In this document: positions 1 through 9,902 of the stretch, piece by piece
Numbering within the stretch: the stretch's first letter is position 1
Layout: the number at the start of each line of letters is the position of its first letter
Origin: Tulasnella sp. 424
Taxonomy: Eukaryota > Basidiomycota > Agaricomycetes > Cantharellales > Tulasnellaceae
NCBI GenBank assembly: GCA_019633425.1
Contig: WSUB01000094.1
Coordinates: 1-64,000 of the forward strand
Length of the DNA: 64,000 nucleotides
Direction of reading: 5' to 3'
Program-made: the position numbers and the translations under genes
Notes under the pieces: generated by a model
What the model saw: only the letters and a program-made list of their open reading frames with translations
Database searches by the model: none
What the model was told of the DNA's origin: nothing

Positions 1-98
1 CCTCCGCATTGGCCGTAAAGAGGCACGTCAGCCTGAGCCAGTTGGGCACAGACAGCGAGCAGGAGAGCAGGAGTAAGTATGAGTTTCTTTTGGAACAT
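1..98 (-). CDS. Secreted protein with N-terminal CBM1 cellulose-binding domain (5' end only)
   Basis: Only the first 32 codons lie in the window. On the minus strand the ATG at 98 opens a protein starting MFQKKLILTPALLLAVCAQ, a typical secretion signal: two lysines, then a leucine/alanine-rich core ending near A-Q-A. It is followed at once by VPLYGQCGG, the start of a fungal type 1 carbohydrate-binding module (aromatic residue, then G-Q-C-G-G). CBM1 modules bind crystalline cellulose and are fused to cellulases, lytic polysaccharide monooxygenases or esterases; the catalytic domain lies outside the window, so the enzyme class is unknown. A TATA-like box sits about 105 nt upstream of the ATG, supporting this start. 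The module lies at the N-terminus, directly after the signal peptide. Confidence 0.85.
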   Translation of the reverse strand, partial: MFQKKLILTPALLLAVCAQLAQADVPLYGQCG

Positions 99-202
99 TT
101 TCTCAATTCAGGGGCTTAGAGGCAAGTAGTAGTCGAGGGCCGAGAGGCGGAACTGGATTGGGTTGGAGGATGCTTGAATCGTCGGACCAGACCACGTCTT
201 CT

Positions 203-208
203 TATACC
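203..208 (-). promoter_or_regulatory. TATA-like box of the CBM1 gene
   Basis: The minus strand reads TATAAG here, about 105 nt before the CBM1 start codon, a usual distance for a fungal TATA box plus a short 5' leader. No transcript evidence is available. Confidence 0.4.
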
Positions 209-1618
209 CCCGACCAAGGCCATGTAAACGTAGAAGTAGTATACAGAGGGCCGGAAACGAGTTGCGTTCGTCTGTGCCAAGGTGGTTGCGTCGGTGGATT
301 CGCCGAAATTCGATAGCCTTGCAAATGAACAGGATGCCCACTTTCCACGCCTCGAACGGACCGCTTGCAAGCAGAGATAGGTGCTTGTCGAATGTCAAAG
401 AGCGGGCCGCTGTCAGCGACGGGCCGTTTGTGGTGTCAGTGAGGGATGAAGAAGTGTCTCACCGGGCTCGGGATATTTCCCAACAACGCCAAGACCAACT
501 CTTCAGAAGACGCTTCGCTGGATTCTCGGTCTTCTCTCATATCGTCGTTGGCACGATTAACACCTCGGGATCTTTCTTTTTATTCACCGTTACTAATGAA
601 TTTATGATATTATACTTTTTGTACTGTCCCTTGAAGGTCTCGTGGTTCGAACGGTCAGGGTTCTACAGAACCGAACAGAATGTAAAAGCTGCGGTAACGA
701 GGGATTAGCGACAGCATTCACTGTATCGGACTAAAACATCGAACCCCACACCACTCACTGATTCTGAATGATCATAAGACAGTCGTTGGAGCTAAGTCTT
801 TGTGTCCGAGGTTTGGGCAAACGGGTACCGGTGGCGGGTTGGCGGATGCCGCGGTTGAACGCAAGCCGGACAACCCAGCGACCCCCCGCTGAGCATTAGA
901 ATCTTCATTTTCTGACGAATGATTCTGACTGGTGAAGCTCTCGCGTTGGCTGGTGAAGTGGTAGGCCGGTTGGAGTGGAAGTGGATGTGATTGGCGGAAG
1001 GGAATGTCTTGGATACGGAGTTAATGGCTCATATCATCCGTCTTGGCACTCGGCAATTGTCTCGGCAGGAGGAATTAGAACCACCACACACAGTCTGCGC
1101 CTTGAGCGGGCCGCTTTGTACGCCGATAATTGCGAGAACGTCGGTCCCTCCAACGGTGCAGTCGGAGGCGCCATTCTAAAAGCTTCTGACGATGTCTCCG
1201 GGTCCGCGCCGCCGCATCCTTCACGTGCCAAGCCGGCGCCACGACGTTGCCAAGATAATTCTTTTTGTACGATAGGGTGTTACTACAGTTCCCTCTACGT
1301 AGGCACAGAGGACACTAAGGACTGAGAGGGGGAACTTATGGGCGAACTAAAGAGCGCGAGGCTGGATCACCATGCCGCCGGTACTGCTACCATAGTTGGG
1401 AATGGGTTCGAAGATGAGTTCCTAAAATCAAGAGGACAACTCGTCAGAGAAACGATTGAGAGAAAGAGAATATCTATGCAAACTTACCACCTCAGCGTAC
1501 GCGCGAACAGTGTTGTTTTTGTAGAAAGCGCTCTTATGGTGGACAAAGTAGATGCCAGGCTGGTTCAGCTGAATGACCGGCTCGACCTTGTAGAAGATAC
1601 CTAGAAACGCCACGACCA
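209..1618. other. Intergenic region without recognisable genes
   Basis: This stretch separates the 5' end of the CBM1 gene from the 3' end of the next gene, both on the minus strand. Open frames exist (for example 262-708 on plus) but their translations show no family features, no biased composition and no plausible splice pattern. I see no RNA gene. Confidence 0.5.
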
Positions 1619-2276
1619 TCAGAACACCAGCGTCTTGACGTCACTCGGGCACAAGATTATGGGGGACCCACCATCAGCATCGCAAACGTTCGCGATGAAC
1701 CTTCCATCAAGAGTGACGTTCCAAATGGCAGCGTGGATGGGACCAGTGAAAGGGTCCGTGGCAACGATCTTCATGGGAGTAGTTCCAGGTGCACTTGTCG
1801 TCGTCAAAGATGCCCATCTGTTCAATTAGAGTCAGTACTAGTGGTAACACTACGGACGACAGCAGACAACTCGAGGGAAGGTATCGCTTACCCGGTAGCG
1901 TTCTTTCCAAAATTGTTATTGCTCTGCTTGTAAGCAAGTCCGAGCCAGGTGAGATCGGAAAAGGAGTTCTGCGAACGGAAAAGATGACAATGTGGAAAAG
2001 TCAGCAGTGGCGAGGCTTTCCAGTTCCCACTCTCCACGCGACTACGATGAAGACATATGAACAACTTACCAGGATCTGAACTGCTTCGCTCCTATCAGCC
2101 GGCGCGATCCGGACTTGAAGAGCGTCATCAGCGGAGGCGCATGTCTGAAGGGCACCGCTCGTGTCGACGAAATTGCGAGAGACGTAACGGCCCACGCCCT
2201 TATCCGTACTAGCGGAGCTGATCCGAATGCGACCGACGCGAGGTGCAGCATCGACGGGACGACCGAGAGAAGACAT
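1619..2276 (-). CDS. 160-aa protein of unknown function, three exons
   Basis: Exons are 2070-2276, 1892-1968 and 1619-1817 on the minus strand (207+77+199 nt = 160 aa plus stop). Donors are GTAAGT and GTAAGC, and acceptors end CGCAG and AACAG. The N-terminal part contains RIRISSAST and a Y-V-S-R-N motif. The C-terminal part contains a pattern of the form D-P-F-T-x(4)-A-A-I-W followed by D-A-D-G-G-S-P. From memory this layout (short beta-rich start, then AIW and a D-G-S/T-P motif near the end) recurs in small Agaricomycete proteins of unknown role, but I cannot name a domain. No signal peptide or membrane segment is visible. A TATA box lies about 100 nt upstream. An in-frame upstream extension exists but lacks support. 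Confidence 0.7.
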
Positions 2277-2373
2277 GATTATGGGATGATGTGGTAGATA
2301 ATTGCAAATGGGTTTGAACGAGATGAGTGAATATTGGGAGTTTGATGCTTCCTGTAAACGCTTGAGGACCAAG

Positions 2374-2381
2374 CTTATATA
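2374..2381 (-). promoter_or_regulatory. TATA box of the 160-aa protein gene
   Basis: The minus strand reads TATATAAG, 98 nt upstream of the ATG at 2276. The match and spacing are good, but it is not tested. Confidence 0.5.
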
Positions 2382-3409
2382 TTCGAACTTCGCATTGCTT
2401 TGATTCCTAAACTCCAAAAGAGAAATATGGGTCCCGAACTGGAGCCCGAACTGTGGCTTTCATATGACGGTGGTCGGGGAGAAGGATTCGAAAACTTGAC
2501 ATCCCGCCCTCGATTTCCTTTCTTTAGAATGCCTAAACGGGATAAATGAGCGCAGATATGACTACGTGTCGCGTCATGGGATACCCGTGGCCACCAATCG
2601 CTCAAAGTGCGCAAGCTTTGAAAGCCTTCGACCAATGAGGTAGCCCCACCGCACATTTCTAAATTATTCGGTTGTGCTTTTCTTTCTTCACCTGGGTGAT
2701 GCAATGGGTGGTGGCGCAGCGTGCGGGAGGTGGAGGCGATAAATTTCGACCAATGGACGAACGTTTCGGACATAACGGTCAGAGCCCACGTGACTACAAC
2801 CACCGGTGCCGTGCAAGTGATGACGCGGTCCAGATAAACCTGCCCTTTCCCACAATGTAGTTTAACGTTGGGTCTGGAATCTTCGCAGTGCAATATGTAA
2901 CACGTTGCAAGGTCCTCCTTCCGCTCGATATAGAATGTGCTTATCGGGCGGTGCGTCACAATGAGTCACATTGCTCCGCGAAGCACGAGAAGAAGCCCTA
3001 ATCCTTGAGGACCTTATGACCAAAACCGTCCAGACTTTAGGGGGTTGCGCGTTTCAGCCTTGTCTTTTCCATCTACTGAAGCTTTCAAATATTCCCAGGG
3101 GGTCCCTCCAGCTCCCACAGCTGATGACCCCCTCTCGTCCTTCCCTCCACCACCCAGCTTTGACCTCAGACCCCGCCTGCCCAACACCCGCTGTACATTC
3201 ATCGACCTTCCCCCTCTTCCAGTACCGAACTTCCTTTATACCTCAATACCCCTGTTCCAGGGCTGCTTTTGGGAATATCTTAGCCTCACAATCGACTGTA
3301 TTACCATCAAGCAATTGATGGTGGTATAGAGGTTTTGGGACCTCGTTATTCACATCGGCCGTCTGTGTTTCGTTCTCCATTCACTATCGCCTTCAGGCGT
3401 GCTCCAACA

Positions 3410-5186
3410 ATGAATACAACAGAAAACCTCGACGGACTCGTTCAAGGTTACGGAGATGCCAGAGAGGATCTCAAGGGGTGGGATTTCCCATCGGGTTCCG
3501 AACTTCTCTGGAGTATGCCCTGAGCTGCTTACTAAATCTCCGATTAAAAAGTCACATGATTAATTGGATGTGTTCGTATAGATATTTGCGGCGTTTCCCT
3601 CGGCGAAGGCGATCTCAACATCGGGTGGTTGCCCGGAGGCCCGACCCGAGAGTTGGCCGGGTTTGCCCCCACTCCCCTGACCACCCACTCACCTTCACTC
3701 AACGAGGCTGCTATCCCTCAAAATCGAGTTCATGATACGTCTGTGGAAACCTGCTCTCTCCAATTGCCTCCTAACCAAACTCCCTATGAACCCCCTAGCC
3801 TAGGGACGGTCGAAAGCTCCTCGCGGCTCACACTACCTAACCCTCATCCGTTGCTTTGGCGCCATGGTGGGGTTACAAGCGCTCCAAATGCCGTCCCCTT
3901 CTGGTTCTCGGAGAGAAGCTCGGCTCTTCCGCCTAACATTTGCGGAACGGCAGCGTTGCCGGACGTTCCTATGCCTTCATCCCCCATGGTGCCGTTGAGG
4001 GAATTCACGGACGCTTTGAATCCGTCACACCTCCTTTCCCCGGAGTCGGCTTCTTGTTATGACGCTCAGCGGTTTACCCAGTTCATTACCCCTGACCGAG
4101 ATAGACCATGTGGCTCATTCGACGGTCAGTTCGTTTCCTACCTTTGATTAATATCTTGTGTCACTAATATATGTTTTTCCTCCGCGATAGAGCTGCCGAC
4201 TGTCGCTTGGATGTCCGAGGGACCCAGCGTCCCGGCCCTTCACGGTTTACTACAGGACACCGACCTCGGACACCCCATGCAAATTCAAGACGAACCTAAT
4301 ATGCTTGATTCGTCTGACACCCTGTTCCCTAACAACACGGGACTCTCGGGCGGTGAACTATGCCTTTCGGCGCAATCGGGAACGTGCCACTCGTTCCCAA
4401 CATTCGACGGTTCACCGGAAGGGGGATCAACTACCCGTTCACCCTCGACTCCCAGCCGGCAGTCATCACATTTTTCCTCTTCTCCGCCCTACCCTTGGAG
4501 TCCCTTGACCCCAAAGATGGCGATAGCCGACCGAGATATACAATATGGCTCACTCGAAGGTCAGTCTGTTCCTACCTTGATTAAAACCTTGGGTCACTAA
4601 TATATGGTTTTCCTCCGCGATAGAGCCGTCGATTGTCCCTTGGATGCCCAAAGGACCCGGCGTCCCGACCGTTCACGGTTTACTGCCGGACATCGACCTC
4701 GGACAAATCATGCAAATTCAAGAAGAACCCACCGCGCTTGATTCGCCTTACACTTTGTTCCCTCACAACACGGGACTCTCGGGCGGTGAACCGTGCCTTC
4801 CGGTGCAATCGGGACCGTGCTCCTCATTCTCAACATTCGACAGTTCACCAGAAATGAGATCGACTACACGTTCACCTTCGATTCCCGGTCGGCAATCATC
4901 ACATTCCTCTCCTTCTCTCCCGTACCCCTGGAGCCCCTTGACCCCGGAGACGGCGATGGCGGCTCATGACGAAGACCTAGGATTGGCCGCCACCGGTTCA
5001 AACGTCAAGTCGAAATGCCCTTACTGTGGACGAGAAACCGGCGACCAAAGACAGCACTGGCGTAGCTGCCGCGCTAACCCGAATCAACAGAAAAGCAAGT
5101 GTCGCCATTGCGGGTGGGTGTCGTCCGGCAAAAATCATCGGTGCAATCTCAGAAGACACGTCCAGCGGAAACATAGTGGCCTTTGA
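3410..5186 (+). CDS. Zinc-finger protein, 525 aa, four exons, internal exon duplication
   Basis: Exons 3410-3512, 3582-4124, 4191-4559 and 4624-5186 sum to 1578 nt with consistent phases (525 aa). Most of the protein is low-complexity, rich in Ser, Pro and Leu. The last 60 residues (about 468-525) hold two zinc-binding motifs: C-x2-C-x9-H-x3-C starting at CPYCGRE, and C-x2-C-x15-H-x4-H starting at CRHCGW, the second being a lengthened C2H2-like finger. DNA binding is plausible but unproven. Exons 3 and 4 begin with the same phase and near-identical sequence (GLSGGE and Q-I-Q-x-E motifs in both), so exon 3 arose by tandem duplication. Introns 2 and 3 share the donor GTCAGT and the acceptor CCTCCGCGATAG. 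The start at 3410 is the first ATG in frame; the reading frame stays open upstream, so the true start could differ. A decayed copy lies 4 kb downstream. Confidence 0.75.
4095..4965 (+). repeat. Internal tandem duplication (two units of about 434 bp) in the zinc-finger gene
   Basis: Unit 1 (about 4095-4528) and unit 2 (about 4529-4965) both begin ACCGAGATA and contain the end of an exon, a complete intron of about 64 nt and most of the following exon. The duplicated copy of the gene at 7340-8756 has only one such unit. The duplication therefore happened in this copy, or one unit was lost from the other. Confidence 0.8.
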
Positions 5187-5370
5187 GGCAAGCACTGATC
5201 GATACTACGAGCTTTTTTATTCGATAATCCGTTCTCCTTGTCAGTTCTCTCTACCCCTGTTGTCTCTGATACTTAAGTCTTTCGGTACAAGGCGCGGGCT
5301 CGTCCCCACCCCTCTGTTTTACCCCAATCCTTCTATGGTCCGGTTACTTCCTCGTAATTCTAGTTCACCG

Positions 5371-5383
5371 AATACAAAGTCGT
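5371..5383. repeat. Target-site duplication, left copy (13 bp)
   Basis: AATACAAAGTCGT occurs here and at 6474-6486, directly flanking the LINE fragment. The sequence to the right of the second copy aligns without gaps to the uninterrupted duplicate at about 8938-8983, so the element lies exactly between the two 13-mers. Confidence 0.85.
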
Positions 5384-6473
5384 TCGGTTCGGTTCGAAAT
5401 CTTTGTTTGTATACCGCTAACAGCCAATCCCTAAGGGCGGCAAGGTACGGTCCCGACTAAACGGGGGCCTCTACTACATGTAGTTACGAGGAGAGAAAAC
5501 AAGCAGAAGTGGGTCTACGGTGCCAAAGGCTATTGGGAGGTGGTAGGGGTGTGGGCTAGTACGAACCGGTGGATGCCGATTCTAATGGGGGGGTGATGGG
5601 AGGAGATTCTAGCGGGAAACGGAAGGAGAGACAAAAATAATAATAGCGAAAAGAAAGAACCATAGTTGTACCTTGGTCCATGAATAAAATTGTGGCTGCT
5701 GGAGCACACTTTGAGCTGTCTATCCGGCCTTCTTGAAGGCCCCGGATTTCGCTATGAACTCGGCGAGGGCACAAATGCCCCTATCCGAGCCCAATATGTC
5801 TGCGAGGTTGAGGTCGGGAACCTCCTCCTCCAAAATGTGTCGATAGACGTCGTATAACCCACACTCCTGGATTATGTGTCTTCTTGTTTGCGGATCGGCC
5901 TCGCCACAGGGGCACCCCGTCTCTTCTGACGGGACGAATCTCCGATAATACTCGCCCATGAATGCATGCCCTGATCTTGCTTGGGTGACTAGTCCGTAGA
6001 CTCTTCTCGGTAGTTTGAAGAAGTGAGGTCGGGGCTCTGTTGAGGGAGGGCAGCGATCCGCCAGCGCGAAGCTCCCCGCCGTTCCTCTTGCCCATTCCGC
6101 CCTCCACTTCATCCGTGCTTTCGCTCTAGCCATGCTCTTTGCATGCGCTAGCGATGTGAACGGTCGTAGCGCTGCCGCCGAGCTCCCCTTCTTAGCCTCC
6201 TCATCGCTCTTCTCGTTGCCTTTGATGTCCTGATGTCCCGGGACCCAATTGATCTCCACCTCGTGCTCCTCGCTCTCATCTAGGAACTGTAGGACTGCAT
6301 TCCGGAACATCGTCGACCAGTGCTGGGCTCCTCTTGGCTTCTCTTCAAATATGGTTTGGATGGCTGCTGAGTTGTCGGCAAGGAAGTGGATCCTCTTCGC
6401 CGATATTCCCGACTCCCTGTCACGGAGGATGTTCGTGATCGTTTTTGCGGCCACTCCTAATCCTGCCATCTCC
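5384..6473 (-). mobile_element. 5'-truncated non-LTR retrotransposon (LINE) with RNase H and zinc-knuckle end
   Basis: The minus strand reads open from 6505 to 5720. The first 11 codons are host flank; the element part begins at EMAGLG and encodes the C-terminal half of a LINE ORF2. It shows an RNase H domain with the Glu of LEMAGLG, the Asp of LADNSAA, and the H and D of the GHQDIKGNEKSDEEA stretch. A terminal zinc knuckle follows (CPCGEADPQTRRHIIQEC, C-x-C-x8-H-x4-C). The reverse transcriptase and the first RNase H aspartate are missing, so the copy is 5'-truncated, the usual outcome of target-primed reverse transcription. The 3' end after the stop (5719 down to 5384) is an untranslated tail finishing in GAACCGAACCGA. 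A 13-bp target-site duplication flanks it. The copy is not autonomous. The intact RNase H frame suggests a recent insertion, later than the surrounding segmental duplication. Confidence 0.9.
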
Positions 6474-6486
6474 AATACAAAGTCGT
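6474..6486. repeat. Target-site duplication, right copy (13 bp)
   Basis: This is the second copy of AATACAAAGTCGT. The LINE reading frame runs by chance through it into host sequence up to the ATG at 6505. Confidence 0.85.
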
Positions 6487-6575
6487 CATATCCATACTTC
6501 GGCATATAATGCGATCTGCATCTCTCTAGAGTAAACCGTGGGAGGATTTGGCTCCGCAGTGCTCCTCCGATTGCC

Positions 6576-9028
6576 TCTCTTCAGAATGCCCAATGCCTAA
6601 ACGGGATAATGAGCTGCAAACGTCGTGTCATGGGATACCCTTGGCCGACGATCGTTCAAATGCGCAAGCCTTGGAAGCCTTCCACCAATGAGGTAGCCAC
6701 ACCACACATAAAATTTGCTTGTAAATTAGTCGGTTGCCTTTGCGCCTTGGTGATGCAATGCGGAGTGGCGCAGGGGCCGGGAGGTGGAGGTGAAGGAAGG
6801 TGCATCTAAATTAGCGAACATTTCGGACTTAACGGGGATCACTGTCAGAGCTCACGTGCCTCCGCCACCGCGGTGCACCCCACATTGTTTGGGGAGTCTG
6901 GAATCTTCGTAGTGGACCGTGTACACATTGAAAGGTCCTCCTTTCGCTCGATATGGAGAGGGATGCTCATCCAGTGAGTCACGGCACTTCTCTAAACACG
7001 AGAAGAAGCCTGGTCCTCACCATATGCATTCCATAAAGAGCTTGTTACCAATACGGCAATACCATCCAAACTTTAGGCATTACACGTTGCAACTTTCTCT
7101 TTTCATTTACTGAAGTCTTTAAATACTCCCGGAAGGTCCCTCCAGCTCCTGCAGCTAATAACCCCACCCCTAACTCGTATCTTAAACCCCACCTTCTTAA
7201 CACCCGCTATACTCGAATAGGGTCAGCGACCTTCCCCCTCTCCCAATACCGAACTTCCCTTACACCTCAATGTTGTTGTTCCAGGGCTGCATTTGGGGAT
7301 ACCTTGGCCCCACAATCGACTGTATTACCATCAAGCAATTAATGGTGGTATAGAGGTCTTGGGTCCGAGATATTCATATTGGCCGTCTGCGTTTTGTTCT
7401 CCACTCGCTGTCGCCCCCAGGCGTGCCCGAGCAGCTGCTACAGCAGAAAGCCTCAACAAACTCATGCAAGGTTACGAAGATGCCCGAAAGGATCTCAACG
7501 GGTGCGATTTCCCATCGGGTGTCGATTTCCTCATGAGGATGTCTTGAGTCGCTTATCTGAGATTATACTGCTATATGATTAATTAGATGCTACTTATATA
7601 GATATCTGTGGCGTTTCCATCGGTGAAGACGATCTCAACAGCGGTTGGTTGACCGGATGCCCAACCCGAGAGTCGGCGGGTTCGCATCCACTCCCCTGAC
7701 CATCCACTCACCTTCACTCAGCGAGGTTGCTATGTCTCAAAGTCAAGTTCATGATACGTCTATGAAAGCCTACTCTCTCCAATTGCCTCCTAACCAAACT
7801 CCATATGAACCCGGTAGTCTCGGGACAATCGAAAGTTCCCCACAGCTCACTTCCTAACCTTCATCCATTGCTTTGGTCGGTTGGTGGGGGTACAAGCATC
7901 CCAAATGCCGTCCCTCTCTGGTCTTCGGAGAGAAGCTCGATCCTTCCGCCTGCCATCTGCGAAGCGGCATCGTTGCCGAACGTTCCTATACCTTCATCCC
8001 CCGTAGAGGCGTTGAAGAAATTCATGGACACCTTGAAGTCGTCAAACCTCCTTTATCTCGGGTCGGCTTCTTGTTATGCCGCTCAGCTGTTTACCCAGTC
8101 CATCCCCCCTGGCCGAGATAGACCCTCGAGGGTCAGTCCGTTTCCTACCTTGATTAATACCTGGGTCACTAATCTCTGTTTTTCCTCCGCGATAGAGCCG
8201 TCGATTGTCGCCTGGATGCCCGAGGGACCCAGCGTCCCGGCCGTTCACGGTTCACGGCGAGGCAATGACCTCGGACGCACCATCCAAATTCAAGAACATC
8301 CCATCATACTAGATCCACATGGCATATTGTCCCACAACACGGGACTCTCTGGCGGCGAACTATGCCTTTCGGGGCGATGGGGACCGTGCTCCTCATTCTC
8401 AACATTCGACAGAAGTTCACGGAAATGAGATCAACGACACGTTCACCTTCGACTCCCAGCCGGCAGTCATCACGTTTCTCTTCTTCTCCGCCGTACCTCT
8501 GGAGCCCCTTGACTCCAGAGACGGCGATGGCAGCTCATAACGAAGACCTGGGATGGGTCCCCACCTGTTCAAACGTCAAGTCAAAATGCACCCACTGTCG
8601 ACGAGAAGCCGGCAACCAAAGACAGCATGGCGTAGCTGCCGTGCTAACCCAAATCGACAGAAAAGCAAGTGTCACCATTGCGGCTGGGTGTCGTGCGGGG
8701 AAAATCATCGATACAATCTCAGAAGACATGCCCGTCGGAAACATAAAGGCAGTTGAGGCAGGGATTGACCGATACTACGAGCTTTGGTACTCAATTTTCC
8801 TTTCCCCCTATCAGTTTCTATATCCCTCTTGTCTCCGATACTTTGAGCCTTTCGGTACAAGGCGCTGGCTCGCCCTCCCTTCTGTTTTACCACAATTCTT
8901 CTACAGTCTGGGTACTTCCTCCTTATTCTCGTTCACCGAATACACGACCACCGTATCTATGCCTCGGCGTCAAATGTGATCTGCATATTTTTGGAGTGAA
9001 ACGTGGGAGGAGTTGGTTCCGCAGTGCT
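6576..9028 (+). repeat. Segmental tandem duplication, copy 2
   Basis: Same-orientation duplicate of 2516-6561 without the LINE. It contains the decayed zinc-finger gene. The junction with copy 1 lies at about 6562-6576, where the 3' flank of copy 1 meets the 5' flank of copy 2. The first 760 bases are the counterpart of the upstream region of copy 1 and contain no gene of their own. Confidence 0.8.
7340..8756 (+). pseudogene. Decayed duplicate of the zinc-finger gene
   Basis: The whole length aligns to the gene at 3410-5186 but the coding frame is broken. The ATG of copy 1 is changed to AGC. The first donor GTATGC has become GATGTC, so intron 1 cannot be spliced there. A 2-nt deletion near 7852 shifts the frame (CTCACTTCC against CTCACACTACC). 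A further length difference near 8410 and a 1-nt deletion near 8625, inside the first zinc motif, break it again. The second zinc motif survives in another frame (CHHCGW ... RRHARRKHKG). The exon 3 repeat is absent. It is most simply a pseudogene; a short residual protein cannot be excluded. Confidence 0.8.
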
Positions 9029-9902
9029 GGCGCGAGAAGACCGGCGACCTCACTACCCGGCATCCGGAGAAGCCCCCAATGTGGTCCCGGTAGACGTTCC
9101 CTTAGGTCTTCTAGATGTGCTATGTTCATATTTCGTCTAGGTTACCATTGTTTATTCCGCCGGTTTGAATCACCGTGGCCTCGTTGCTGGGTTCCGTCGG
9201 CAGCCCTCCCACGCGAAGCCCACCCTAGCACATTGAAAGACTATGGTTAAGCGCCTGATCGAAGTGGACCATCCCTGCTGCATTCTCGACATCACAACCT
9301 TCGATGTCAGTGAGCCCCACATGGTTCGGAGGGCCGGCCTAAGCCATGTCCTTCCCGTCCATACGAGTCCAAATCTGCAGCCTACAAACTCAACTAATCC
9401 CGGTAGCAGCAAGTCAAGCTGGTGAAGAGTAAGATCAATGCAGCTGAATCATGCTGATTATGCGAAACTTCAACAACTCCCCTCAGGTAGGGCTGCGGGC
9501 AGAAAAGTCTGAAAGGTGTTGCAGCATTGCCACTCACTTTCGCCCAGTCGTCCCTCCTTCTCGCACTGCCAAGCTTATACACCCACTTGAAGCTCTACCT
9601 TCCGTGAGACACAACACCTGATTCTGACAATGCTCTCCGTTGTGTTGCCAGACCTCCGGGTCTGGCCATCAAAGGCTCGCTACACCGTTTTGATTATCCG
9701 GCGGAATGCGGACCTCAGGTCCAGTCAACAGTCACTGTTCATAGCTTCTGTTTTAGCGACGACTCGCAGGCATAAAACTATGCCGTCGCAATACGCCCAA
9801 CCCCTCCCACAGCCCCCAGTCTTTATATTGCACTCCCTCTCCCATCCTTCTCGGTCTTTCTAGCTCTCTTCGCCCACCCCTGTCGTCTCTTAGTCAGTGA
9901 TC
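9029..9902. other. Intergenic region and MFS1 upstream region
   Basis: No supported gene. Pyrimidine-rich sequence and a TATATT-like box at about 9826, roughly 75 nt upstream of the MFS1 ATG, probably belong to the MFS1 promoter. Confidence 0.4.

Larger units (their letters stand above)
2516..6561 (+). repeat. Segmental tandem duplication, copy 1 (zinc-finger gene unit)
   Basis: This block, minus the LINE inserted at 5384-6473, is repeated at 6576-9028 in the same orientation. Matching stretches run from the upstream non-coding region (2516 against 6576, including a shared CCTAAACGGGATAA) through the gene (a shared GGTGGTATAGAGGT at about 3319 and 7344) to a 3' flank (6487-6561 against about 8950-9028). 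Copy 1 is the template-like one because its gene is open. The stretch 2516-3409 holds the shared upstream region, including conserved pyrimidine-rich sequence at 3050-3290, and no gene that I can support. Confidence 0.8.

Noticed and set aside
2375..2959. 194-codon minus-strand frame
   Set aside because: No family features; it overlaps the TATA region of the 160-aa gene and the shared upstream region of the zinc-finger duplication.
6474..6505. The first 11 codons of the RNase H frame as part of the LINE
   Set aside because: They fall in the target-site duplication and host flank, as shown by the alignment to the empty site near 8938.
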